Source: Serendipita indica DSM 11827
Taxonomy: Eukaryota; Basidiomycota; Agaricomycetes; Sebacinales; Serendipitaceae
DNA: 64,000 nucleotides
Assembly (NCBI GenBank): GCA_910890315.1
Contig: CAJVGD010000012.1
Location: 868,001-932,000 of the forward strand
Direction of reading: 5' to 3'
The notes under the pieces are model-generated. The model was not told the DNA's origin. It saw nothing but the letters and a program-made list of their open reading frames with translations, and did no database searches. Each line of letters opens with the position of its first letter. The first letter of the stretch is position 1. The translations under genes and the position numbers were made by a program. Of the stretch, positions 11,997-22,042 are shown piece by piece.

Positions 11997-12714
11997 ATGT
12001 CGGGCCCCACCTACGCCGACTGCTTATATAAATCACGAGTAGTAATAAATGCCCTTGAAGAAGTTGGAGAAACATGTTGCTGTCTCATTGGTGGAATGGC
12101 GGCACGACTTTGGGAGTTTGGCGAGATGTCAAGGTAATGTAGTATGATGGATGACATTCCAGCCCACTCAGCTCACTCGAATCGAGGACGATGTCATCGT
12201 ACTATGACCAGATGTCGATCCTAATACATTGAAACTTCAGCTCTGCCAGAGATTCCCTGACGAATTTTATTGGCGACCTTCCTCAACTGGAGCTCCCTGG
12301 AAGATGTTATATCTTCGACTTCCTCGTTGGCCATATTATACGATCAAAGTAGACCTGCTGTCAGATGAAGCAGATATCGGGATTCCAGATGGATTCTATC
12401 GCAAACGTTTCGTCTACGTCAATAAACTACCAGTCGCGCCACTCTATCTCGTTCTATTCCACAAGTTGCTGGGCTGGCATAAATGCGTCCGCTCAGCAAA
12501 ATCTAGCGATAATGAAAAGGCGCGTGATATTGATCAGTACGACGTCATAGACGTTTGTGAACTGAACCGGCAATACGGACCATTTCCGCTATCCAAATCC
12601 CATGTGGGGAGGTCCTATTTGGAGAGGTTTAGAGACCTAGCGGATGAGTTTTGCGCAGAACTCGGGACTAATTACGTCGTTAAACGATTTAAAAAGATGG
12701 GACTTGACGTCTAG
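11997..12714 (+). pseudogene. Nucleotidyltransferase-fold paralogue, tandem copy 2, decayed
   Basis: This copy aligns along its whole length with copies 1 and 3: an N-terminal block ending LIGGMAARLW, an intron at the same place (donor GTAATG at 12134), then a C-terminal block with PVAPLYLVLFHKLLGW and SKSHVGRSYLERF. Exon 1 is 137 bases instead of 138, a one-base loss just after the hGG helix, and the codon after the DxD strand region is a stop where the sisters have Gln or Cys. The DxD itself is also altered (DDV). The C-terminal 160 codons stay open, so either the inactivation is recent or a shorter product starting inside exon 2 is still made. At least two disruptions are visible. Confidence 0.7.
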
Positions 12715-12952
12715 TTCATACGTTTACAACGAACAGTCGTGCATTTATCTCAAAGTCTTAGGACACAAGTATCTATTTTGTCACGAAACATGTATTCATA
12801 TAATATTTCGTGCATTTTCTCTTCGTCTTACATGCTACTAAGATTTTTTCTCTCCCTCGCATTATGCTTGCTACAAAGGCACAAAGGCACGTTGGCCGTC
12901 ACCACCACCTCGACTTTACTCTTTGTCCGGTTTGCCTACTCGCTCGAGCTGA

Positions 12953-13669
12953 ATGTTGCAAGAAAACTACGACGACTGTCTCTATGCGTCACGAATGGTG
13001 ATTGACGCCTTGGAAGGGGTTGGAGAGCCATGGTGTTGTCTCGTCGGCGGCATGGCAGCACGACTCTGGGGTGTTGAGCGAATCGTCAAGGTAGCGTGAC
13101 AGGACGGCATAAGCTATCCGCTGACACTACTCGAGGATATCGATGTTATCGTGCTATGCCCGGCTGTCGACGCTGAGACATTGAAGCGCTGGCTATGTGA
13201 GAGGTACCCAGACAAGTTTTTCCTAAGGACTCCTCGGACACCAGGAGCTTCATGGAGGACGCTTTATCTCCAGATTCCCCGCACGTCAATCGTTCTCAAG
13301 GTCGACCTCTTATTGTCCACCACTTCCGATGTCGAAATTCCAAGTGGCTTTCATCGCAACCACTTCATCCATTTGAACAATCTTCCAGTCGCTCCCCTTT
13401 ATCTCGTGCTCTACCACAAATTGTTGGGCTGGGAGAAACGCATTCATTCGCTTCAAGCCTGGGAATGCCAAAAAGCGGATCAAGTGGACTACCACGACAT
13501 ATTGGAGCTCTGTGAACTCGTCTGGGAGCACAAAATCTTGCCACGATCCAAATCCCACATGGGAAGATTCTACTTGGAGATGTTCGAATTCCGTGCCAGA
13601 TATTTCTGCGAGTATTACCCTGGGACCCTCCCGCGCAAGTGCTTTATGGATATCGGGTTCAACGTCTAG
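12953..13669 (+). CDS. Nucleotidyltransferase-fold protein, tandem copy 3
   Basis: Two exons (12953-13090 and 13136-13669) give 223 residues, identical exon sizes to copy 1. It carries LVGGMAARLWG (hGG), D47-I-D49-V (DhDh) and VLKVDLLL (third acidic strand), then PVAPLYLVLYHKLLGW and SKSHMGRFYLEMF. The 45-base intron is canonical (GTAGCG to CTCGAG). With all three acidic positions present and a normal intron, this is the copy most likely to be functional. The family looks like the nucleotidyltransferase superfamily by pattern only; no adjoining domain or known partner gene is visible. Identity to copy 1 is clearly above half by eye, so the duplication is not very recent. Confidence 0.72.
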
Positions 13670-13934
13670 GGGCAGGTCTCGGTCATCCTGTCACAACAGG
13701 AAGCCTCTGGTGAGGGTCGGATATGGTCTCAAATCACAGTAGACAATCAGTTAATAAATATGTAGTCATATGGTCTATTCGTCTTACATAAATAGATCCA
13801 AAGGGACGGATACCTTCAGAAAGAAAGAGTACATAGATTGTGAACCGGAAGCAGGCAGCTCCTAACCTAGCCGCCCCCCAGCAAACTGCAAGCCACAAGC
13901 CGCCCACGAATTGAGAACAAATACAAGGGATCAG
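13670..13934. other. Spacer, nothing recognised
   Basis: Downstream flank of copy 3. No coding or structural signal could be supported. Confidence 0.4.
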
Positions 13935-14639
13935 CTACCAGAAAATGTTTTGAACGATTTGATTAGGGATTCGTACGGTGGTGACACGCGAGAATGGGCG
14001 GCTCTCTAGTCGACCTTTGTCTCGCAGCCCCGGCGCGCTTCTAGACGGTCGAGTAATGCCAGGTAAATGGCATCTCCGAATGTGCACAAGGAACTTCGGC
14101 CGTACTCGTTTCTTCGGGCCCGTCTCCATAGCCTCGAGAGCGCCCACAACAACCGCCGAGCCTGAGAACAAGACACGAGAGCAAAGAACGGAGTTTCAAA
14201 AATGTAGCAAAGGCGCTCTTTTGTCAAAAGTTCACACGGATACCCGACGTTTGGACCAACATAGGCACCGACAAAGTCACCGTTTCACCGTTACTTGCGC
14301 TCCTGCCAAAGAGGGTTGCCGATTGAAGAGGTACGTAGTCAGGAAAGGAGACCCGTTGAATGGAGATTGACTCACCGGTCCCTTTCCGTCACCCGTCAAA
14401 CACAACAAGGACCCAGGCGCCGGCTTTCTGACGTCTACAGGTTTCCTGTGCATCTCCGAGGCCACCATAGCTGCACTAGGAAGCTGAAGACTAAATTAAA
14501 ATTAAAATAGCACTTGACGAAGCACCTCCGGCGATCCCATGGGGACGGTCCCGTCCGGTTTCGACAACGATTCTGCACATACGGAACGAAGATACAAAAC
14601 CTCCGAGTCAATTCTTGCGTTTGGTGCGGCGTCAACCAT
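13935..14639 (-). other. Unresolved coding-like region
   Basis: On the minus strand an ATG at 14639 opens MVDAAPNARIDSEVLYL. This can splice (donor GTGCTA, acceptor CTAGTGCAG) to a second piece, MVASEMHRKPVDVRKP, which ends at a good donor, GTGAGT. Further left are open pieces including GAYVGPNVGYPCELL and SAVVVGALEAMETGPKK, ending with a stop at 13935. I could not join the second and third pieces in frame with standard splice sites. The opposite strand also shows protein-like stretches. This may be a decayed gene or one with an exon I missed; no family was recognised. Confidence 0.25.
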
Positions 14640-14969
14640 GAGAATATTCGAGGAGCCAGCGATTGATGGGAGTGTTTGACAGATGGCCAGTCATTGCAAC
14701 TCCGCTACTCGAAATGGGATGCACGATGAGGTCAGCAATAGATTTCAGATGTTTTCTAAGAGAGCTCTAACGATCTTCGTTGCCTGACGAGAAAAGCAGT
14801 GGGAAGCGATGCCTCCCTCCGTGCAAGTCCCGCACCTAGCCGAACCCGTATCCTGCGAGCGGTATCTCACTAGGAGCAAGTATAACGCAGTAGTGGCAAT
14901 GCTGGCTTTCATGCGACTTCTCGGACAACTTTATCATACCCGCGCTTTAGACACGCGACAGAATTAGGA

Positions 14970-14976
14970 TATATAA
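14970..14976 (+). promoter_or_regulatory. TATA box of the Ser-rich gene
   Basis: TATATAA lies about 220 bases before the ATG at 15196, followed by pyrimidine-rich leader sequence (CTTCTCCTTTTGTCTCC), a layout typical of well-expressed fungal genes with a 5-prime UTR. The surrounding 14640-15195 has no gene. Confidence 0.5.
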
Positions 14977-15195
14977 GCATCCGTCCCCACCTCGGCCTTG
15001 ACCATCAGATAGCGCTTCTCCTTTTGTCTCCTGCACCTTCATTGTCCCCGACTTGCCCACTATTACCTGTCCCAGCGGCGCACCTAACAACACCTCCGTC
15101 CTCTGTCAACTCACCGCCGGCCACCCAGCTCGCTTTGGCCATATAGACTTAGATCAACATAAGACCTATTTGGCAACCCATATTTGCGCTTGATC

Positions 15196-16536
15196 ATGGC
15201 AGTTTCATTCCTTTACGCACACCAGGCTACCCAGCTTCCCTACAACGACCGGGTCGCCTCAAAATCATACTTTCAGCAAGAAACCGCTTACATGGAACCC
15301 ACGCAATCCTTTGGTGGTTCTTCGTCAAACAGCTCAACCAGCACACTTCGACCCGTCTTCGCACACCCTCAGACGCTCCAGCCGCTTAACCACAGGGCGA
15401 ACCACCTCCTCTCCAGTAGCTCTGACCAACTAAACCACGGCTGGCAAACGCGTTCGTCGTCGCTCCCTCTGCCTCTGGCTGGTCCGTCGATGATGCACAA
15501 TACTGCGACTACAGCCCCTCACCCTCTTTGGATTCCGCAGTCAAATATCCACTCTGGTCATTACGCATATCCAGATCTCTACAACGCTCACCCGACCGCA
15601 GCGTCGCGAACAAAATCCTGGCCTGCACCGCAGCACCACTATCCCCAACCCTCAAATCAGGTGCATGGTTGGCAGGGTGCGGTGGGTTCGAAAAGCCACA
15701 CTCGCTCATCTTCGAGTGAATGGAAAGCTCACAAACGCAGCTCTTCTAATCAGGTGTACTCGTCAGGTTCTGGCTCTGGTTCACCCTCTCCTCTCAACGG
15801 TCGTACGTCCCCAGCGAGAAGTCCATCGTCCTCGACACACTCTCGCTCCTCTTCAGCTGGGTTTGGATTCTCCTCGCCACCGAACTCACCTTTCCCGGAT
15901 ACCGAGATCCCCAGCAGTGCCAGTAGCAGCGGTAACACGAGTGCAAGTGGGAACGGAGGCGGTTTTGGATCACTCACACCTGTACATGAAATGTATGCTG
16001 GCTTAGCGCGGACGGAATCCGGACTGATTCCCATCCCGCATCGACATGCCTTTACGCGGGGAGAAATTGTCATGACCCGTACCACAAGGCGACTGATGAA
16101 GACATCCTCGACGAGCCGTCTCACCGCCCGTCATCCTTGCCTCATTCTCGAAGTCTCGCCCACCCAAACGCATGTTCGGGTACTGCAGATGACGAGTCAT
16201 GTCAACTTGACGGAAGATCAGGTAAGGGTTGTCGGTGCAAAACTGAGACATTGGCTCGCAAGAGAGGATGAGGGTCATCAGGACGCGTTTGGTCGTCTGG
16301 GACTTCAGACATGCCCACCTTCGAATAGAGCCGGTTACATTTGGGTCGGCGACGGAGGTGAATGGGTGCCCATCGAGAGTGTAAAGTACCTCACAGGTAC
16401 CCGTGTCGATGAGGGCGAAGTGCGACGACTCGAGTCGCTCATCGCCGAGCATGGTGCGTGTCTTCTTGTCATCTTCTCTACATCCATCTCTAAAGGCTCA
16501 CATAGAGATGTACATTCCTTTTCGACCGTCGAGTGA
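15196..16536 (+). CDS. Ser-rich protein with compact C-terminal domain
   Basis: Two exons (15196-16453 and 16496-16536) give 432 residues. The start is the first ATG (MAVSFLYAHQATQL). The first 270 residues are low complexity, rich in Ser, Pro, His and Asn (SSSNSSTSTLRP, SPARSPSSSTHSRSSS), and look disordered, with many possible phosphorylation sites. Residues of about 280-410 form a folded-looking domain: HRHAFTRGEIVMTRTTRR, RHPCLILEVSPTQTHVRVL and GGEWVPIESVKYL. The order of short beta-like strands around a G-E-I-V start is reminiscent of small SH3-like barrels, but I cannot name a family. The terminal 42-base intron replaces an open frame by GSHRDVHSFSTVE. A TATA box lies upstream. Function unknown; possibly regulatory. 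Confidence 0.65.
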   Translation: MAVSFLYAHQATQLPYNDRVASKSYFQQETAYMEPTQSFGGSSSNSSTSTLRPVFAHPQTLQPLNHRANHLLSSSSDQLNHGWQTRSSSLPLPLAGPSMMHNTATTAPHPLWIPQSNIHSGHYAYPDLYNAHPTAASRTKSWPAPQHHYPQPSNQVHGWQGAVGSKSHTRSSSSEWKAHKRSSSNQVYSSGSGSGSPSPLNGRTSPARSPSSSTHSRSSSAGFGFSSPPNSPFPDTEIPSSASSSGNTSASGNGGGFGSLTPVHEMYAGLARTESGLIPIPHRHAFTRGEIVMTRTTRRLMKTSSTSRLTARHPCLILEVSPTQTHVRVLQMTSHVNLTEDQVRVVGAKLRHWLAREDEGHQDAFGRLGLQTCPPSNRAGYIWVGDGGEWVPIESVKYLTGTRVDEGEVRRLESLIAEHGACLLVIFSTSISKGSHRDVHSFSTVE

Positions 16537-17126
16537 TGGCGGTAAATGACTCTCGTTTCTTGGACATTTCTCTTTTTTTCTCTCTTGGACATTACACGAG
16601 GACACTCACGGACTTGATAACCCAACATTGTTGTATCATACATTGCAAGGGGGCAGTTGTCGGCGTAGCTGGACCTCGCCGCCTTCGTCTGCTCGCAACT
16701 TTTCCATACGGACCTTTGGGACAAATCTAGCGCAGATATCTCTTTGTACATCTCTTCCGAAATACCAAATCACATTTACTATACTCGAGCTTACGTTTAC
16801 CATTAGCCATCTACTCCATTGCCGGTCACCGCCTCCACAACGGGTTTGGATCGCGTTCACCTCCACGGCGTGCTCGGGTGTGAAACTCAGGTACATCAAA
16901 ACTGCAGTGCTCAATCGTGAATATAGACATCTTGGGAGAGATGAAGAATCCCGAACTTCATGAATATTTTTGCGCACTCAAAATTCTATCGGGGTACAAG
17001 AAACAGGATGGGGAATTAACTATAGGCCGAAAAATGAAAGTAGAAAGCGGTCAGGGAGCCTCCACAGAGTCCGTCACGGCCAGCGAATCATTCTTGCTGG
17101 CCCATGTCCGATGGCGTGTCGTGTCT
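16537..17126. other. Spacer, nothing recognised
   Basis: About 590 bases between the Ser-rich gene and the next gene. Several short open frames on both strands lack recognisable motifs, splice support or family similarity. Confidence 0.4.
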
Positions 17127-17663
17127 TCATTCGGAGATCCAGGATGGTAGAAGGTGCACGGGTCGAGGGCATACGATCTCGACTTGGGCGTGAATGATCG
17201 TGGGCTCTGAAATAAACTCGTCGAATCCTCGCTTAATTTGATCCCACTTTATCCCGTAATCTGTCATCGCGTCGAGCGGATATGCGTCCTCTACATCCAT
17301 GTCATCGTCCTCGTTGAGAAGGACATTCAGTTCGAAGACAATGGGCACAGCGTGTGGTTCATTCAAGGCTTCCACATAAAACCTAGGTGCGTACGTGCCT
17401 CCTAAATGACCAGGAGCCATAGAGGCAAGTTCTCCTGCTGAAGAACTGCGTGAGTCGTGCGCATTTGTTGACGGATCCGACGGACCTGCATTATCTGCGC
17501 GCAAACAGGTGACGAGACTGTTGCAAACTTGGCTGGAATACAGTGAAGTGTCCAGTTGGGAGACCCAAGGGATGTAGAGCGCATGGTCTGCGTATCGACA
17601 AGCAAAGTCTTCGACCGCTGAGGACCCGAGATCTGTGATTGAATCCACAGAGAACAGTCTCAT
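17127..17663 (-). CDS. Hypothetical protein
   Basis: Not recognised. An open frame of 178 codons starts at ATG 17663 (MRLFSVDSITDLGSSAVED). The same frame stays open and protein-like further upstream to about 17733 (EAALRQFYSTTNKELTTIAP), so the true start probably lies in an earlier exon that I could not place. Visible features are a Ser-rich middle (HDSRSSSAGELAS), an acidic stretch NEDDDMDVEDAYPLDAM and a C-terminus VEIVCPRPVHLLPSWISE. No signal peptide, membrane span or catalytic motif is visible. Even composition and length support a real gene, but the evidence is only openness and residue usage. Confidence 0.45.
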   Translation of the reverse strand: MRLFSVDSITDLGSSAVEDFACRYADHALYIPWVSQLDTSLYSSQVCNSLVTCLRADNAGPSDPSTNAHDSRSSSAGELASMAPGHLGGTYAPRFYVEALNEPHAVPIVFELNVLLNEDDDMDVEDAYPLDAMTDYGIKWDQIKRGFDEFISEPTIIHAQVEIVCPRPVHLLPSWISE

Positions 17664-18140
17664 TGGTGCACAAGGAGCGATTGTGGTGAGCTCCTTGTTC
17701 GTCGTTGAGTAGAATTGGCGAAGGGCAGCTTCATATACGTCTCACCTAGTCGACTTGGATACTCTTGATATACCATGGATATGACATTGCGCAGCCTTGC
17801 TTGGCTCAATAGTTTAGGCGTCCGCAGCAGAGAGTTTTGGCCGAGGATTTGTTTCCCCGGTTCCTCACTACGTGAACAGTTGGAAGAAATAGATGCAATT
17901 TGTGATCCTGATCATTGGGAGGCAGCAAGAGATGCAACGGAAGATTCTAACTCGCGGTCGCGTTGTGCACGGCTTGACGGCTGGTCTGACAGTCAAGGAA
18001 ACACAATTTTATGCAACTTACACCTATTTTATATATTTAACGAGGTCCTATTAGATACCTATCTGATAAAGTCTGTCCAGATTTGCCGCCATGCGCCCTG
18101 CCAATAAAGACTAGTCAACAGAAGGGCGTGAGCATGCAAG
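17664..18140. other. Spacer with an unsupported short frame
   Basis: Contains a plus-strand frame (17775-18107) with a helical, protein-like segment SLREQLEEIDAICDPDHWEA. It may include the missing first exon of the TEN1-like gene or of the minus-strand hypothetical gene; neither link could be shown. Confidence 0.3.
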
Positions 18141-18758
18141 GTGGATGACAAGACAGGTGCCGCTATTGAGTTTGACCCGCTGAGCCCACTAGAGATTCCA
18201 TTGGCGGACGAGGCAGAGACCAAGTTTGTTTGGAAGATAAATGTCGCTCCCGGACTCGCTCAGCTTCTATCCATTGCGGCTGTAAGCGAGTCCTTGAGTG
18301 GACAGAAAGTCCGTCTTTTTGGACACTTGGTGTTTGCGGATGTACCAAACTCGACTTTGGCACTACTTCACTCCCTGCCGCATAAACCGGCGTCAACAAA
18401 CGATGAGGAAAAGCAGCGCTCTGCTCAAAGACCCGCTGTTCTAGTCGACCTGAGGCTCTGTTTGAATACAGAAGGCGTTATCCCTCGGGAAGTTCGAAGT
18501 CTAGTGATGGTCATGGGCACTCTCGAGTCGTGCGAGGTGACGAAATTCCCAATTATTTTATACACGGACTAAAACCACATCCAGAAGCCGCAGCGCGAGA
18601 TACGAAAATGGCTCAAGCGCAACGCCTCTTTGGGGATCAATACTCAGCCCGGTCTGATCCTTGAAGCCATCTTATTACGAGATGCTGCGGATATTAATCT
18701 ACAGATCATGGAAGAAGCTTTGCGGATTCGCATGCAGTTCGACGACAGTCAGGGTTGA
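18141..18758 (+). CDS. TEN1: TEN1-like CST telomere-capping subunit (5-prime end unresolved)
   Basis: Ten1 is a small OB-fold protein that joins Stn1 (and Ctc1 or Cdc13) to cap telomeric single strands. Exons 18141-18536 and 18585-18758, separated by a 48-base GTGACG to ATCCAG intron, give 189 codons from the first open codon. The core reads KVRLFGHLVFADVPNSTLAL, then PAVLVDLRLCL and VRSLVMVMGTLES, then ILEAILLRDAADINLQIMEE. Strand order, spacing and the closing helix match vertebrate TEN1 (TFGRLCLYDM, VLVCTKLV, LYIVLGEL, VLTCVEGMNLPLLEQA). No ATG exists in the open part of exon 1, so a short upstream exon is expected, perhaps ending at the AG before 18141. It is tail-to-tail with the amine oxidase (50 bases). 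Ten1 diverges fast, so confirmation by profile search is wanted. Confidence 0.65.
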
Positions 18759-18808
18759 AGGTGAGGGCCTAGTCGTATTTTCGTCGCATCCTGACCATCT
18801 TGTAGCTA

Positions 18809-20660
18809 CTACTCCCTATTCTCTAACTGAACAAGGACTTTGTCACCTTCGCGGACGCCGCTCGACCAAGCACCATGAACACTCGCATATTGGTTGAGCT
18901 CCGTGTGCTCGCCAGCCCAATACAGCCGACCCCACAACGTCCTCGACACCTCTAACTGATCTACTGGGGAAGCTGGTCCAAGGTTCTTGTTAGCTGTCGA
19001 ACCGGCTGGGATGTACGAGTAGCTGCCATATGCAAACTTGTCCTCCCTCCACGTTGTCCGCAGAACTTTGCTTGGAGAAGGAACTTCTCCCGAGACGAGT
19101 TCCTTGAAATAATCCTTGACTACGCTTTCCGCCCATGCACGCGTTTCCTCTTCGGAGCAGCATTCCATTACGTCCCCCCATTCTCCAGCGACAAAGATGC
19201 TCAGAGCCGAAACTCCATTCTGAGCATGGACATCGAAAATCATCAATGCGTTGGGATTCTGTTGGAGATATTCGGCACTGCGAGGTGGAAAGGCTCCGGG
19301 ATGGAGGTTCGGTTTGTGGTTGGGTGGGGCACCACCGGATGGGCCCATTAACCGGGTTGGGTTATCCTTGGAGGGTAAAAGGAGATTTATCATCGGGTCT
19401 CCCATTTCATCGTCCTCGTCCTCGTCCGCCGCCGGGGCCGGACTCTGGCCTGCCTTCAACTCCTCTGCCGACCACCAGGGCTTGTCGTATATGAGTACAA
19501 CCTTGTCGAGCAACCCAGATCCTAGTCTTTGGATCGACTGCTGTCTTCGGATGGGAAGAGGAGGATCGAAAGTTGGCGGGTCGTGCTTTAGAACGCCCAA
19601 AGGAAGCGTGATGACTGAGTAATCTGCTTCATATCTCGTCGTGTCGTTATCGTGACGAGACTGAACGACGACGCCAGATTCCTCGTCAGTCGAGATCATT
19701 TCCACAACCTCGCCAAGTCGTATTACGGCTCCCAACCTCTCTATCTCTTCCTTCATCCACTGGATAAGAGGACCGTAGCCTTTCACCAGCAGGCCATCGC
19801 CACCTTCGGTGTCTTTATTGAACCCCCACCATTTCAGACTCACATAGTCCAAGGGTGCTCCAGTCCATCCTTGAAAGTTGCGAATAGTACTCTCCGCTAT
19901 GAAAACTTCGTCCTTCTTCTCCGTATTGGCGTCTTCGGAGGTGTCAGCGTATATTGGCGAATCTTTGCTGAATACCCGGTCGGCAAGGCTCTCCACGTCG
20001 GATGGGATATCCTTCTCAGTCGACGCGCCCTGAGAGATCTCAGGGAGCCATTCGAATACTGTGCCAAAAATGCGTGGGCCAACTCGGATAATGTCCTCCT
20101 GGGGCACCAACGAGCCATCGGGCATGAATGCGCGCATGGACATCCTGCTCGGAGTGACCTCGAATCCCAGCTTCTTGGATAACTCCATAATAGGATTCCC
20201 ATTGACGCCGTGGATAAAGCTACGGAAACTTTCAGCATGTGCCTATCCTCCAAGATTAGACGACATACCTAGCTCCTAAATCTACAGATCCGTTTCCTAC
20301 GTCTACGCTATGTACTCTCCCACCCACCCTTTCTCGGGCTTCCAACATGAGCAGTTTTGTCCCAGGACGCTTCGTAAGGATTCGATACGCCGCCGAGAGT
20401 CCAGCTACGCCTGCTCCGATGATAATCACCTCGTATTTAGACGTCTTGTCGGTGTCGGAGAAGGACCTGATCTGTTCGGCACCCGCACCCGTCGCCACTG
20501 GATTTGCTGGTTCTCTGCGGCGTGGACTGGCCGACATTGGTGGTGCAAAATTCGAGTGATAAAATCTGACTTTTGTGAATACTCGTGACGCTCTCAGGTG
20601 CGGTCGAGTCCAAGAGGGAGAAGAATACGCAAGCCGTGCCGAAGGGTGCAGATTATTCAT
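18809..20660 (-). CDS. Flavin-containing amine oxidase (polyamine-oxidase-like)
   Basis: FAD enzyme that would oxidise an amine substrate, releasing H2O2. Two exons (20660-20269 and 20228-18809) with a 40-base intron give 603 residues. The FAD-binding Rossmann motif is VIIIGAGVAGLSAAYRI, followed by LEARERVGGRVHSVD. The exon junction restores a normal family block (GSVDLGASFRSFIHGV). Middle motifs are VKGYGPLIQWM and ITLPLGVLKHDPP. The C-terminal FAD block is LYWAGEHTELNQYASVHGAW. The N-terminus (MNNLHPSARLAYSSPSW, then ASRVFTKVRFYHSN) is Arg/Ser-rich with few acidic residues and could be a mitochondrial leader; a second Met (MSASP) just before the domain would give a form without it. Substrate cannot be told from sequence: polyamine oxidase is the closest guess. 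A Glu/Asp-rich insert (PAADEDEDDEMGD) interrupts the substrate domain. Confidence 0.82.
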
Positions 20661-20983
20661 CAGAAAATTGCGATGGGCGTAATGGCACCCAGAGATCCGA
20701 GTCGCGGTGGAGAAGGGCAAAGGAATAGGGGAGTAGGAGGATAAAAAACTGAGAATGAGGTGAGGACGAGTCAGTGGGGAATCGTTCGAGGCCTGCAAAG
20801 GGGTCTGTGATAAAAGCCAATGGTCATCATACGACTCAGACGCCGGCTCGCTCCCGACGGGAGCTGGGGTCAGTGCAACTGAGATGAAGATATGATTCGC
20901 GATTTATCCGAATTCAGTAATCTCATTAAGAAAGGCAGGTGCGCCAAGCAGGTTGCGAGAACAAGGTGGCGTGCATTCATAAT

Positions 20984-21941
20984 CTACGTGTAAAACTTGC
21001 GGTTTTCGTTGATACCAAATAGTTCATGTCGAATCTCTGGGAGCATCTAGGGAAATTGAGGGAAGAGGTGGTGACTGAAGGAGAGTGCGCGCACCTTTTC
21101 TTCTAGTAGTTTCAGGCGTTGGTCCAAAGTATTATCCACCGTAATTCTTGAACCAGCGGCCATCAATCTCACGCCACCAGCACAGTCCTTTGGCAACGAG
21201 CCTTCGACCTGGACTTCAATGTCACGGCCACTAATGTCCTTGTATGTTGTCTTTGCAGAAGAGACGGCCTGTTCGACAATCTGTACATCTCCTGGTCGTG
21301 AATACACTGTCACGTTTGGCTCCATCAATTGGAGGAGTGACTGCACAGGAGCTTAGAGACTTTATGCTGATAAAGGATAAGAATCCGCACCTGTGTGATT
21401 GTTCCTTCTAGCAGTTGACAATATCGTGCTTCGTCTTGCGATAGAGTCAACAGCTCCTCACGGGCCGCTTCAAAGAGTCCATTGAGATACTGCTCGCGCG
21501 CCTGTAAGAGTCGAAGTCTCGATTTGTTCGTCTGAGTGGATTGCGCACTGTAAGAGAGACGTCAGTGTTGAGTCTAGCGATGAACCACGACGTACATCTT
21601 GAGCGCCGTTTCTGCGCCTTTGAGCTTCTTGTCAAATGCAGCGTCGATAGCCTGTGACTCTTGACGGACAATCTTTGCCTAGACATCGCGTATTGATGGG
21701 ATCAGCCGTCATGGAATGGACCAAAAGACAAACCTTTTCAATCGCAAACTCTTCGTCTGCCTTGACTTTGATCTCACGAGCCTTTTCCATTGCCTCCTGC
21801 TTGATGAACGCGACCTAGAGCGTGCACATCGCCGGTGAGCCACCACGTAGCCCTCGACGTCTGTGCGACAGATAAGGCAATGCGCACCATCTTGTTCATC
21901 TCCGACACAACTTCATCGTCGTTCATTGCGCGTGTGCTCAT
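20984..21941 (-). CDS. VMA4: V-type ATPase subunit E
   Basis: Peripheral-stalk subunit of the vacuolar proton pump. It starts at ATG 21941 (MSTRAMNDDEVVSEMNKM) and then, after an intron, reads VAFIKQEAMEKAREIKVKAD, the hallmark N-terminal coiled coil of subunit E. Later exons carry ETALKIAQSTQTNKSRL-type helix, LLEGTITQSLLQLMEP, and the C-terminal block CAGGVRLMAAGSRITVDNTL. The last exon encodes MLPEIRHELFGINENRKFY. There are six or so short exons; total length is near the usual 225-235 residues. Head-to-head with DBP10 over 101 bases. Confidence 0.93.
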
Positions 21942-22042
21942 TGTTGATTATGGCAGCTGTGGATGGCTCAGAGATGGAACAGTGTGGACGAGTCCAAAGT
22001 CCGATCCTTCGACCCCGCCACTCCGCTGAGCGCTTCTTAGCA

